From NCBI RefSeq assembly GCF_030445035.2, contig NC_080704.1, positions 27,446,499 through 27,510,498 on the forward strand: a DNA stretch of 64,000 nucleotides, in the 5' to 3' direction. Positions 44,623 through 55,910 of this stretch are shown here, piece by piece (within the stretch, counting starts at the first letter, position 1; every line of letters begins with the position of its first letter). The stretch comes from Dasypus novemcinctus. Its lineage: Eukaryota > Chordata > Mammalia > Cingulata > Dasypodidae. The notes beneath the pieces are model-generated. The model ran no database searches. It was not told the DNA's origin and saw only the letters and a list, made by a program, of their open reading frames with translations. The position numbers were made by a program, and so were the translations under genes.

Positions 44623-44934
44623 GATCATGTCTTTTAATTCATTCTGCTAATCTGTGTCTTTTGATTGGGGAGTTTAATCCATTACTATTCAATGTTATTA
44701 CTGTAAAGGCAGTACTTCTACCACTTAATCCTTTGGCTTTATACGTCATATCATATTTTTGTCTTTCTTTTTATCCTTTTAGTTACCCTTAATGATAATC
44801 TTCATTTCTACATTCTCCTCCAAGCCTCTTTCACTTTTCCTTTCAACCTGCATAACTTCCTTTAGTTTCTTTTTTATTTTTAATTTTTAAAAAATTATTT
44901 AATTAATTATTGGTATTCCCCTTTAGTATTTCTT

Positions 44935-45357
44935 TTTTTAAAAGATTTATTTATTTTTCCCCCTTTTTCCTCCAACCCCCCCCCCCCGTGCTGTTTTTGT
45001 TGTCTGTGTCCATTCGCTACTTGATCTTCTGTATCTATTTCTCTTTTTGTCTTCTCACTTTTTCTCTTCTAGGATTCACTGGGATTCAATCCTGGGGACC
45101 TCTTGATGTGGAGAAAGGTTCCCTGTCAGCTGCATCACCTCAGTTCCTATTCTCCATTGCACTTCACCTTGACTCTCCCCTTTGTCTCTCTTTTGTTGAG
45201 TCATCGTCTTGCTGTGTGACTCACTTGCATGGGCACTGACTTGCCACGTGGGTGTGATTTCTCATCTTCTTTTTCACCAGGAGGACCCAGGGATTGAACC
45301 CGGTTCCTCCCATATGGTAGGTAGAAACCCTATCACTTGAGCCACATCCGATTCCCC
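44935..45357 (-). mobile_element. Dimeric DAS-type SINE
   Basis: Duplication 'tttagtatttct' (about 44922-44933 and 45360-45371). Same architecture as 23857-24358 but the linker has only one 'gggcactgacttgccacgtg' unit. C-run at 44978-44987. The 109-codon plus frame is SINE sequence. Confidence 0.9.
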
Positions 45358-45438
45358 ACTTTAGTATTTCTTGTAAGGCAGATATTGTATTAACAAACTC
45401 TCTCAGCTTGTTTGTATTTTAAATTCTCCCTCATTTTT

Positions 45439-45661
45439 AAAATTTTATTTTTAAAGACATTTTAGATTAAAGAAAACATGGGGAATTCCCATATACCCCA
45501 TCCCTCTCCCCTCCCCCTCACATTTTCCTTATTAATAAAATCTTTTATTAATGTGGTACATTTGTTACAATTGATGAGCAGATATTGAAGTGTTGCTACT
45601 AACCATGGTCTATAGTTTACATTATGGTTTAAATTTTACACCATACAATTTTATGGGTTTT
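45439..45661 (-). mobile_element. L1 3' UTR inserted in L1 ORF1
   Basis: Flanked by 'tccctcattttt' at 45427-45438 and 45662-45673, in ORF1 C-terminal sequence. Starts T/A-rich and continues 'gggaattcccatatacccc'. Same target position as the insertion at 9201-11896. Confidence 0.85.
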
Positions 45662-45768
45662 TCCCTCATTTTTGAAGGACAATTTTATCAGATAAAGAAT
45701 TCTTGGCTGGCAGTTTTTCTCTTTTAGTATCTTAAATATATCATACCACTAAAGAAGCAAATTTAATA

Positions 45769-45980
45769 ATTTTTTTTAGGAGGTACCAGGGATCAAACCT
45801 GGGACCTCATATATGAGAAGCTGGTGCTCAACCATTGAGCCACATCAGCTCCCCTGAGCCATGCCTCTCATCTGTTTTGCTTGTTGTTGCCTTTGTTCTT
45901 TCAGGAGGCACTGAGAACTGAGTCCAAGACCTCCCATGTAGGAGGCGGGAGTCCAACTACTTGAGCCACATCTGCTCCCT
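45769..45980 (-). mobile_element. DAS-type SINE, two heads
   Basis: Heads at about 45776-45853 and 45905-45979 ('ggatcaaacctgggacctca', 'gagccacatctgctccc'). Flanks share 'aatttaat'. The 86-codon minus frame here is SINE sequence. Confidence 0.8.
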
Positions 45981-48300
45981 AATTTAATCTTGGTGTCAAA
46001 ACTGGTAAAAGGTCTTACAGGGAAAGAAAATAATAAGTTAATATTACTTATAAACATAGATGAGAGAGTCATAAATATAGATGCAGATGCACTAGTTGAA
46101 TACATCAGAGTATTACAAAGATTAAGATCAAGTAGAGTTTATCCCAAGAATGCATGGATGGTTTAACTTAGAGAAGCTAAATCCCTACATTAGCAGATTA
46201 AAGGACAAAAAATATTATTATCTCAATTTAACATTAATTCCTGATAAAAGTTCTTAGCAAACTAAGGATAGAGGAAATGTTCCTTATCTTGACATAATTT
46301 AGTTATCAAAAACCTACTCCTAAAATTGTCCTTAATGATGAAACTTCAGAGGTATTCTAGTTAAAGTCAGAAATAAGTCAATGATGTCCACCATCTTTAC
46401 TTTCATTCAACATTTGCCTGGCCAGTGTAATCAAGCCAACCACCAACCAACCAACCAATCAACATCCATGAAAAAAACAATATTTGAAAGGAAGAGTTGA
46501 AATGGTCATTATTTGCTGGGGAAATGACTGTCTTCATAAAAATGAAGGAAGTGTACAAACTTTGGAACTAATAAAAGAAATCAGCAAGGTTGTATGATAC
46601 AGTATCAACACACAATAATCAATAAAAGCTCACAATTCCTTAATTGCCATTCTTTTTTAAAAAAAGATTTATTTATTTATTTCTCCCCATCCCTTTGTTG
46701 TTTTTCACTTGCTGTGTCTGTTTGTATTCCATGTTACTCTAGGAGGCAGCTGGGACCTCTGATGTGGTAGGGAGGTGCCCTAATGCTTGCGCCACCTCTG
46801 CTCCCTGCTTTGCTGCATCTCTCATTCTGTTTTTCCTCCCCACATGTCAAGTTGCGTCAGCTTGCTGTGTCTGCCCATCACACCAGCTAGCTGTCTTCTT
46901 TGGGAGGCACTGGGATCCGAACCAGCGACCTCCCATGTGGTAGGAGGAAACCCAGTCTCCTGAACCATATTCACTTCCCATTGTCATTCTAAAATAACAA
47001 AAGGAAATAGACAGAAAACCCTGAAACCAAAAGTTTTTTCTTGCGCATTTGGTGCCAATACACCTTTGGCAGCAAAACTCTGAGTCTATTTACAGTCTTA
47101 ATTTAGCCTATTTAATGGAATGCTCATAAATTTCATTGCAGAAACATTAATGTGTTTGATTCTAGAGTGCTTCCCAAAACTGTGGTAATGTTGCATAATA
47201 CACAGTAAATGCAAGGCATTTCTTTCTAAAATTTGAAAAAACTGGCTTTGGAAACACATCTGGCCCTAAGCGTTTTGGATAAGGGATTATGGGCATATAT
47301 TGTTTCTATACACCAACAATACATATTAGAAAATATCATAGAGAAAACCCCTCAGTTGTAATACCAATAAAACCTATAAGGTACCTAGAAATAAATCTAA
47401 CTAAAGATGTTGTTGGCAATTTTTTATGAAGAAAATAACAAAGCACTATTGAAGTATATATTAGGAGGGAAAAAATTAATGAATAAACATAGCATATTCG
47501 CGGCTGGAAAGATTTAATAAGGAGACTACTTTTTTCCAAGTTAGTCTATAAATTCAATGTAGTGAAAAAAACCATCAGAATGTTTTGTAAAATTTGACCC
47601 AGTATTTTAAAAATTTACATAAAAATTTCTAAGATGAGCCCAGACATTTCTGAAAAATGAGAATAAAGTTGGGGTGGGGAGGAACTTGAACTAATAAAAA
47701 AAGATTTATAAGAATGCTATAGTAATTAACAGTGTAGTTTTCATGTAGGAATAGATGAATAAATCAATATACCAGAAGGGAGAGCATAGAAACATTCTTA
47801 TGCACATATAAAAACAATCTTATATGACAGAGTTGGCACCAAAAATCATTATATGATGTACTGTTTAACAATGATGTTGTTAATAATTGGCATTCCATAT
47901 AAAGAGAAACGAAATGAAATCCTTACCTCAAACCACACATGATAACGATAATAAGTTCCAGATAACTTAAAGAACTTAATGGCAAAAATTTTAATTGGTT
48001 AGAAGAAACTTTAAGAGGCAATATTTATGATCTTGGAAAAGGCATGCACTTCTCAGAGAAGATGTAAAAAGCACAGACTATAAAGGAAAAGTGATAGATT
48101 TGATTTTATGAAAATTAAAGAGTGCCCAACCCACCATAGTCTTTCAAAAGTTTGACCTGTACCTAGAGTAAATACTAAATTTTACACTATGACCCATTAC
48201 ACCTCTCTGTATGAAATGAATAAAATGACTTCATCAAACAATACTTTACTACTTGCGTTATACTCTGTATTTACTCTACTTTTAAGCAATTCTAGTTGTA
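45981..48300 (+). repeat. Ancient L1M ORF2, heavily decayed
   Basis: Continues the older plus L1M: RT-like readings around 46100-46260, then '[10 protein letters not shown]'-like text near 47370-47410, up to about 48200. 46654-46979 is a SINE and about 47030-47300 is unassigned. No intact frame. A (CCAA)n-like run sits at 46437-46465. Confidence 0.65.
46654..46979 (-). mobile_element. Dimeric DAS-type SINE
   Basis: Duplication 'attg(c/t)cattct' at 46643-46653 and 46980-46990. Two heads (about 46738-46805 and 46905-46979) with the linker 'cttgctgtgtctgcccatcacac'. Same structure as the plus copy at 29019. Confidence 0.9.
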
Positions 48301-48317
48301 GCACACTAAATTCATGG

Positions 48318-48510
48318 TTCTGAACCTTGGTATACATTAAATCACCTTGGAAGCATTAAAAAATATTTATATACTAAAGCTGGGATCCCATCCAGACAAA
48401 TAAAATTAGAATCTCTGGGAGCGGGGCTGGAAAATTGTGTTTTAAAAAAGTTTCCCAGGTGGTTTTAATTGACTTCATGCCCTGCAATTTGAAAAACTAC
48501 TTTAGTCAAA
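48318..48510. repeat. MER5-like hAT DNA transposon fossil
   Basis: 'tggttctgaaccttggtata', 'aaatcaccttggaagc', 'cccaggtggttttaattga' and terminal 'tttgaaaaactac' match the palindromic MER5A design (inverted ends, hAT-Charlie). Confidence 0.8.
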
Positions 48511-48514
48511 GAAA

Positions 48515-49020
48515 ATTAAAACACAAGCAGCAGACAGGGAGATGATATTTGTGATATATATTTTTAAATTTTATTTATATATTTATATTTAATATAAATA
48601 TATTTAATATTTATATGTAACAAGCAAATAATTAATGTTCAGAATACATAGAGTATTTCTATAAATGAATAAGAAAAAGAAAGTTCAATAGAAAAACACA
48701 CAAAGCTTATTCCAAAGTAATTGCCAAACATGAGGAAAAGTGAATAGCTAATAAGATACAAAGATATTCTGAACTTTCCCTGTTAGCAAGCGAAAATAAA
48801 TTTAAACAATCTTACCATTATCAGATTGGGAAAAATTAAAACTCTGAATGCATCAAGAGTTGGCCAAGGAGTGGAGAATTGGGAATTCTTTTATTCTGCT
48901 GGAAAGACTGTAAATTAGTATGGTCATTTGGGAGAGTAATATTGAAAATGTGCCACACCCACCAGTTTTGCTTCTTTATACTCCAAGAGAAGCTCTAATA
49001 GATGTGGACAAAGAAATCTT
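48515..49020 (+). repeat. Ancient L1M ORF2 C-terminal stretch
   Basis: Broken translation resembles the C-terminal ORF2 region; includes an AT-only palindromic stretch at about 48555-48622. Confidence 0.55.
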
Positions 49021-49039
49021 TATAAGGATGTATTAATAT

Positions 49040-49205
49040 TTCTCATGGTGTCTTTGGTGTGTGGGCCACTTGTCAGCATAGCATCTGGACTCCTTCAGAT
49101 TCCTGGGCTCTATCCTATACCTACTAAATCAAAATTCCTCTGAGTTGGGGCTCAGGAATTTGCATCTTTGCCAGGCTGTTCTTTCAGCAATTTGAGAACC
49201 ATTAC
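49040..49205. repeat. MER5/MER20-like hAT fossil
   Basis: 'ctactaaatcaaaattcctc', 'ggggctcaggaatttgcatc' and 'caatttgagaaccatta' match the 3' half of a MER5/MER20-type non-autonomous hAT element. Confidence 0.7.
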
Positions 49206-49500
49206 CATTTTCTTAATCATAACTGGTCTAATTTAACTTGTTTGCTTGCTTAATTATGCTAATCGTTTTGAAAATAAGCACTGTTATGTAGTCCACAGAA
49301 AAGTGAAGAAGGAAGCAACTAATATCTGTGATATTTGCTCTGTTCCAAAGATTTTTGGAATTTGAAGGTAAGCTTTTCTTTGTACATTTGTTTTTATTTT
49401 CCTATGGAATATTTCAAATATATACACAAGGAGAATAATGTATCAAACTTGCATGTATTCAGTGTCCATCTTCAACAATTGTCTGCTCACGGCCAATCTT

Positions 49501-49918
49501 TTTTTTTTTTAAGATTTATTTATTTATTTATTTCTCTCCCCTCCTCCCCCCCACCCCGGTTGTCTGTTTTCTGTGTCTATTTGCTGCGTCGTCTTTGTCT
49601 GCTTCTGTTGTTGTCAGCGGCACGGGAATCTGTGTTTCTTTTTGTTGCATCATCTTGCTGTGTCAGCTCTCCGTGTGGGCGGCGCCATTCCTGGGCAGGC
49701 TGCACTTCCTTTCGTGCTGGGTGGCTCTCCTTACGGGGTGCACTCCTTGCGCGTGGGGCTCCCCTACACGGGGACACCCCTGCGTGGCACGGCACTCCTT
49801 GTGCACATCAGCACTGCTCATGGGCCAGCTGCACACGGGTCAAGGAGGCCCGGGGTTTGAACCGCGGACCTCCCATGTGGTAGACGGACGCCCTAACCAC
49901 TGGGCCAAGTCCACCACC
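49501..49918 (-). mobile_element. DAS-III-type SINE
   Basis: Duplication 'tcac(g/a)gccaatctt' at 49487-49500 and 49919-49932. B box reverse 'gggtttgaacc' at about 49854, A box reverse 'ccactgggcca' at about 49896. Complete body and A/TTTA tail. The 182-, 137- and 95-codon frames are SINE sequence. Confidence 0.95.
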
Positions 49919-50599
49919 TCACAGCCAATCTTATCCTCAATCCCTCCTCTGACCCCCAACCCCCATATTAGGAAGCAAATCTCTGGTATCATATCACTTT
50001 ATCTGTAAATATTTTGATTATGTAGCTATAAAAGATGACTCATTTTCTAGATATAATCACATCAATATACCTGAACAAGTTAACAATAATTTACTTATAT
50101 CAGCATATATCCAATCAGTGTTCACATTTCTTCAAGTGTCTCATAATTTTCCTATAGTTGTTTGTTTGAACCAGGATTGATATATTGTTCATCATTGCAA
50201 TTGATTGATATGTCTTTTAAGTATTTTCTAATCTATTGGTTTCCCCTCCAGTTTTTTTTTTTAACAATTTATTTGTTGAAGAAAGCAGGTCATCTGTCCT
50301 CCGGAGTTTCTGTACAGTTTGGTTTTGTTGATTGCATTCCTGTGGTTTCATTTATATGTTTCTCTGTTCCCTGTATTTCCTGTAAATTGGTAGACCAAAA
50401 GGATCGATCAGGTTTGGGTTTGATTTTTTTGGCTAGTGGCATTGTGTACTTCCATCAAGATGTTTATGTCTGGTTGCCTTTCTGGTTGGCAACCATTGAT
50501 AATTGTTACCTAAATCGATTAATTCATTAGGGGTTGCAAATTGAGCTATTCTAATTCTACCAAATCTTCTTCATGTATTAGCTGAAATAATACATTTTT

Positions 50600-51075
50600 A
50601 AAAATACATTTATTTTTTTATTTATCTTTCCCCACCCCCTTGTTGTTTGCACTTGCTGTGTCTGTTAGTCTTCTTTGTTTCTTTTAGAGGCACCAGTAAC
50701 CAAACCCGGGACCTCCGATGTGGGAGTGAGGTGCCTAATTGCTTAAGCCACCTCTGTTCCCTGCTTTGTTGTTTATCTCCTTATGTTTTTCCTCTTGTGT
50801 CTCTTGTTCCGTCATCTCGTTGTGTCAGCTTGCTGCGTCAGCTTGCTGTGCCTGCCCATCACATCAGCTTGCTGTCTTGCTCATCTGCTTTAGGAGGTGC
50901 CAGGAACCTCTGCTCCCTGCTTTGCTGTGTCTCTCATTATGTTTTTCTTCTTGTGTCTCTTGTGTCATCTTGTTATGCCAGCCCACTGTCTTCTTTAGGA
51001 GGCACCGGGAACTGAACCACGGACCTCCCATGTGGTAGGCAGGAGCCCAATCACTTGAGCCACATCTGCTTCCCA
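50600..51075 (-). mobile_element. Trimeric DAS-type SINE
   Basis: Three head-like blocks: about 50685-50762 ('accaaacccgggacctcc'), a reduced one near 50890-50925 ('gtgccaggaacc') and 50998-51075 ('gaactgaaccacggacctcc'). The repeated linker 'ctttgctgtgtctctcattatg' occurs twice. Flanks 'tgaaataat' and 'tgaaatgatt' form the duplication. Confidence 0.85.
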
Positions 51076-51900
51076 GGTGAAATGATTCTATTTAAAGAAA
51101 ATTCCCTTCATCAGCTATTTAGTTAATCTGAGGAATAGTCTTACAGGATAAATGCTAGTTTTCAAAATAATGTTTAGGTTCCCTAAAATTCTCCCAAAGT
51201 GATCATTGATTTATAATTCACATACCATAAAATTCACCCTTTTTTAAGTGTACAGGTTGGTGAATTTTAAGATATCCTGAAGTTGGGCAACCATCATCAC
51301 TAGTTAATAATTTTTTGTCTCATTATAAACTCAAGAATTTGAATATATTTGATGTGTTTCAATCCATACCAATTATAATTCTTTTGACATTCAAATTATC
51401 TTATCTTTAGCCATTTGGAACCTGTTGAAACTGGCTCCTGAGACCTTTTGACAATCCCTAGTAAGCCTGATAATTCTTTATTTGCTTCCTGGTGTAAGAA
51501 GATGTTCCTTGCCCATCTTGCAGGAATCAGACATTTCTCCAAGGAACCCTGGTTTCTTTAGTGGAAGACTGTATACAGAGGATCCAATCTGTGCACCAGG
51601 GGTGCTCCCTATTGCTGGACATTGTTTCTAGGTCTCACTTACTGGCTTTTACCTCTTTAGTGGTGCTAGTTTGTTTGCTATGTCCTGTGATATATAATCC
51701 ATCAGCTAGAATTTGGTTACTGGTGCTTTTCAGGAATTAAACAGTGTCTTATTCACCTAATGACTTGTGTGAAAAATACTGCTTGAAAATCACTTGTCAA
51801 TCTTTGTTTAATTATTTAAGAAATAGTTTCCTTGGGGAGGATGTATGGTTTAGAGATTCAGATCAAAAAGTCTTATTTGGTGTTAATTATAGCAGCTCAA

Positions 51901-54400
51901 TTCTTACAGAATATGCAATTTGCTCATGTTAAGATAATTTAAGTATGAAGAATATAAATGGTTTATTTTTTTTAATAAGGCATAAGAAACTAAGGCCTTT
52001 CTAGAGGAAAATATTTTTTAACCTTTGGGATATAAAATAACGAATTACCACAATTTTATTCAAAAAGGTATATATTTCCTCATAAGCCAATAATTTATTG
52101 TTTCCTATTTGGATTCCCATGAGTCAGTGATGTGAAGTGAAAATCAACAGCTTTTCTGACTAATCAAATCTTTCCTGGAAAAGAGATTGAAAGGCCTTGT
52201 ATTGGTTATGGCTCAAGGACCTATAAATATGTCAGGAATACTTGTTATTAAAACACTGTCAAAACCTTGAGTAGGTGCCTTGAACTATCTGAGATACGTG
52301 AACAGTTCTGAAGGAAAAAATACATTTGAGCACATAATCAAAAGTCCTTTGACTGCTTTGAAACCAGCTATTTTGTATTCCTAGCATATGCTTTTGAAAT
52401 GTTCTGCTCTCAGTCTCCCTAAATAAATTTCTCTTTTATTGTGAGTTTATTTAAGTGAGAAAATGAAAGCACTTTAGACTGTTTTTGTTCCGCCATACAC
52501 AGAGTCCTTATTCAGAGTTCCCCTAGGGCAATCATCACATCTTTGTTTCCTCCTGGGCCCAGAATTCTATGGGTCCCCAATACTAAAACTGCGATCAAAG
52601 TAGCAACATAAAATAGGATATAGCAGGCCCTTTAAGAGCAAAGTGTCAGGGGCCCAGTCACCCAGTGCTTGATTTCCATGTTTTCACTCACCTTTGGTGT
52701 ACTTAATGTCCTATTGTGAACACTTTCATAAACGACATTTTGTATTTTATTTCACCAAATGATTTCTGATGGCTTATGGTTCACACCTGATGTCTTCACT
52801 TTATCATTAATATTTTGTAATACTAATTAAGTGTACTTCTAGTAAAATGATTTTTTATTATATAGAATTCTTTATGGGCTTCCACAAATGGTCCTGAGGT
52901 ACACATTACTTTCCTTTTTGTGAAAAAAAATAGTTGATTTTTATAGATCTATAGAATAATCTTTCTTGCCTTTTCTAACTAATAGAACTAGACTATCTTT
53001 TCTTTATTTCCCACCAAAGTTAACAATATGTGTGGAAAATAATGACAAAGGGCCATTTAAAAAAGTACCAATACTTAAACATCTTTTTCCCTTATACTAA
53101 CTTGGATTCCCTCTCTTTTTAAAAAATGCTTTATATGGGTGGACTTACAAGTGTTTGATGGTAATTGTGGGAGAACGAACAAGAATGCTGACTTCAGGTT
53201 TTTGTGTTCTGAACATGCTGCTTACAGTTACACAGATGATGTAAGATGCCATTCTTGGCATACCACAGCACTAAACGGAGGCCTTTAGAAAGTACTTAAG
53301 ACACTGGTTATCAATTTTTAAAAACTGTATTAATGTGAGTACACAAGTTATTTCTCATTTAATTTGAAAAAATATTTAACTACCTTTCTGTGAGTACAGA
53401 CTACATAGTGTTGTCATTTTTTAAACAAAATTTATTCACCTGGGGAGAAAAATCAAAGCTAAAGCCTTGAGAGGAAAATGAAGATCTAGTACATTCTCGG
53501 AGATTTCTTCTTACTGTATTTTTATTTCTCCTTTTGTGAAAGCTTATCACGAGTGTAAGATGTCTGAGAGAAGAGAATTTGCATTCTGGGAGTTTTAGAG
53601 AGTAATGATAGGAAACTAAAGTACCTGGCCTCTCTATCTAAAGAGATTTCACACCAGTATGCTATTTGCTTTATAATATTTGTGTTCTTTATTGTTCAAA
53701 ATGTCTTTAACATTTAGTGCCATATTGAAAAGTAAAGCATGTCGGAATCCGGATTAATGTAGAGTAAGACCACACTAACTTCTTACTAGAAACTTTTAAA
53801 CATAGGTTGGGTCCCAAGTTCAGTATATCAAGATTGCATAAAAACTTAAAACTAATGAAAATGCAAAATATCGTTTTGGAGTTGATAAATTGCTGTTTGT
53901 TGAATTTAACCCCTATTTCCCTTCTTTCCTAAAAGTCCTTTTAAACTTTGATAGACTTGTTTAAGCAGTTTGAAAAAACAAACACGTATGCAATTTTGCT
54001 GCTTTCGCTGTATGTTTATTATAGAATGTGGAAAATTCGTTATTAAACCATTACTTATTTCATAGTCTCTCAAGCCCTACTAGACATAGGTAGAAAATAT
54101 ACTATACTTAAAAGATTCTTGTTCAATGCAATGCGCGAAACCACTTTCCCTTATTTCGTTTGGAAACGAATAAAACCAGATAGGTTCTGACTGCTTAATT
54201 TTTTAAAAATTAAACGGTTTGGTAGATGCTCTAGGTAACTCCTCTCCCCCTCCTTTTGCGCACACCCCCATTGAGACTGGCAAGCCCATTTTCACTTTAT
54301 TTCAAAAAAAATTTTTTTTTTTTTTGGTAAGAGAAGACGAGGGACAGCGGGGGTTGCTAAATGTATCTTTTTCCCCAGCCACGGGGATGAAGAAAACATT
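51901..54400. other. Low-repeat flank upstream of a CpG island
   Basis: AT-rich sequence without recognisable repeats or long frames. Drop in repeat density fits gene-proximal DNA. No exon identified. Confidence 0.5.
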
Positions 54401-54884
54401 TACTCTGGGCGGGGGGCTGTGGGCCTGCACACTACTCGAGCTGGCGCCTCGGCCAGGACGGGCGCGGGGAGGAGGTAGGTCTCCCGGGAGGCCTCGGGGG
54501 GAGGCCGCGGCCCACGGGAGATGGTGGGGGTGCGGCCGGGCCGCGCCGGGTGCGGGCCGCCTGCCTCTCCGTGGGGTCGGCGGGCGGCGGCCCCGCGCGG
54601 GCTTTACGGCCGAGGCGGCGGCAGCGGCGGCGCGTGTGTGGCGGCGGCGGGCGGGAGCGCGGAGGAGGTGGAAAGAAGGGGGGCGCTGTCACGGAGACTC
54701 CGGCCGCCGGAGACCCCGCCGCAGCGAGGCCACTAGGTTCCCCGGTCGCGGGGCGTGAGCGGCGCCGACCCGGGGCGCCAGGGGGACCCACCGGGCGAAG
54801 GTGGGGGCCCGTCTACCCTTCCGCATTTTCCTGGGTCTCTCTCCCGGGCGGTGACGTGACGTGCTGACGGCGGGCCCGTGCCGG

Positions 54885-55031
54885 GGAGCTGGGCCGCTTT
54901 TTGTCAGCTCCGAGCTCGGCCCCTCCTCCCTCCCTCCGCCCGCCCCACCAGTCGGAGCCCGGCCCAGTGCTCCAGAGAAAGGCCGGCCTGCAGCACCCGC
55001 CACCGTCGCCGACCGCCCGCACGCCCGTCCG
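54885..55031 (+). other. Candidate noncoding first exon
   Basis: 'cgtccg|gtgagt' at 55031/55032 is a strong donor within the CpG island. The upstream sequence lacks a convincing coding start, so this would be a 5' UTR exon with its transcription start near 54870-54900 (just 3' of the CRE-like sites). A second possible donor 'cc|gtaagc' lies at about 55230. The coding exons would be beyond 64000, because no later coding exon was seen. Confidence 0.4.
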
Positions 55032-55682
55032 GTGAGTCCCGGGCGCCGCCGCGGCCGTAGGGCCTAGCGGGCGCGCGGCGGCCTGGTCTCGGCCTGGTCC
55101 GCGGCCCGCGAGGCCCCCTCCCGCGCTAGGCCGGACGGCGTGGCGTGCGGCGCCGAGCAGGCCCCGAGGAGGCCGCAGTTAGGCCCGAGCTGGAGCCTGG
55201 CTGCCCCGAGCGGCGGCGGAGGCGCGCTCCGTAAGCGGGCGGGCGGTGGGGGAGGGTCGCCCGCAGGCCTGTGAGGCGGCCGGGGGGCTCGATGTCGGCG
55301 CCGCGGCGGGCCTGGGGCACAGCGCGGCGGTGAGGCCTGGCGGGGAGGCGGAGGCTGCAGGCGTGAGGTGAAGGCCGCAGGCCGGCCGTGCCGATTTTCG
55401 CTATGTAAATATCGGCGGGGGGGGGGGCGGAGGGACGGGGGACAAGATGGCGGCAGCTCGGCGCTTGCTGCAGGGGACGATTGAGGGGGTTGCCGGGAGG
55501 GGGAGCCGCCATCTTGAAGGTGGTGTCGGGAGAGAAAATTCCGCTACAGCCCGTGAGGGGGGGTGGGAGAGCGGGCGGCAGCGGCAGCGGCGCCGGTGAC
55601 GGGTCCCGGAGGCCCGGCGCGGCGGCGTGAGCGCGCGGAGGGGGCGTGCTCGCTCCCCACCGCGGCCATTGCCCTTGCCGCC

Positions 55683-55754
55683 ATGATGAGCGCTCGGGTT
55701 CCAGGCGCTCGGCGGCAGCGCCACCTTTCTGCCCTGCCTTCCCCAGCCGCGTGA
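55683..55754 (+). other. Short frame with strong start context
   Basis: ATG preceded by 'gccgcc' opens a 23-codon frame starting MMSARV and ending TGA at 55752-55754. Could be an upstream ORF in an alternative first exon, or chance in GC-rich DNA. No splice donor follows closely. Confidence 0.2.
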
Positions 55755-55910
55755 CTGGCTGCTGCTTCCGCTGCATTTTAACTGAGCTGCCGCAGGCAGC
55801 CGCCGTCGCCCGGGCGTCCCGCGCCAACTCGTCCCTCCGTGTCCCCGGCCCCGCGCCTGTCCCGCGTTTGTAGCCCACGCGAGGGCCGTCTGGGCGGTTG
55901 GCAATCCGGG

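Larger units (their letters stand above)
43183..45757 (-). mobile_element. L1 internal fragment (RT start to ORF1 end), antisense
   Basis: Minus-strand L1: RT N-terminal region 43183-43930, endonuclease 44205-44540 and 44623-44760, ORF1 C-terminus 44800-45430 and 45662-45757. Interrupted by an L1-type 3' end (43936-44204), SINEs (44541-44622 and 44935-45357) and a second L1 3' UTR (45439-45661). It lies within older plus L1M sequence, with 'aatttaat' at both edges. No 3' UTR or A tail at its left edge, so it is 3'-truncated. Confidence 0.75.
49370..51900 (-). repeat. Ancient L1 3' UTR/ORF2 fragments
   Basis: 'gttgatatgtctcttaagt'-like text near 50200, 'ataccataaaattcaccctt' near 51220, 'tggaacctgttgaaactgg' and 'ccaaggaaccctggtttctt' near 51420-51560 belong to old L1M 3' ends in reverse. 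Interrupted by SINEs 49501-49918 and 50600-51075. Boundaries approximate. Confidence 0.55.
54410..55910 (+). promoter_or_regulatory. CpG island promoter of an unidentified gene
   Basis: About 1.5 kb of very GC-rich, CpG-dense DNA in an AT-rich window, so almost certainly an unmethylated promoter of a broadly expressed gene. Visible sites: CRE-like overlapping TGACG half sites at 54852-54861 with a third at about 54865, YY1-like 'aagatggcggc' (55444-55454) and its inverse 'gccgccatctt' (55505-55515), and many GC boxes. No TATA box at a likely start site. A good splice donor at 55032 suggests plus-strand transcription; minus-strand initiation cannot be excluded. I do not recognise the gene. Confidence 0.85.

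Noticed and set aside
54219-54758. 179-codon plus frame and 119-codon minus frame at the island edge
   Set aside because: Same composition effect; begins in AT-rich upstream DNA and has no domain or Kozak-supported start.
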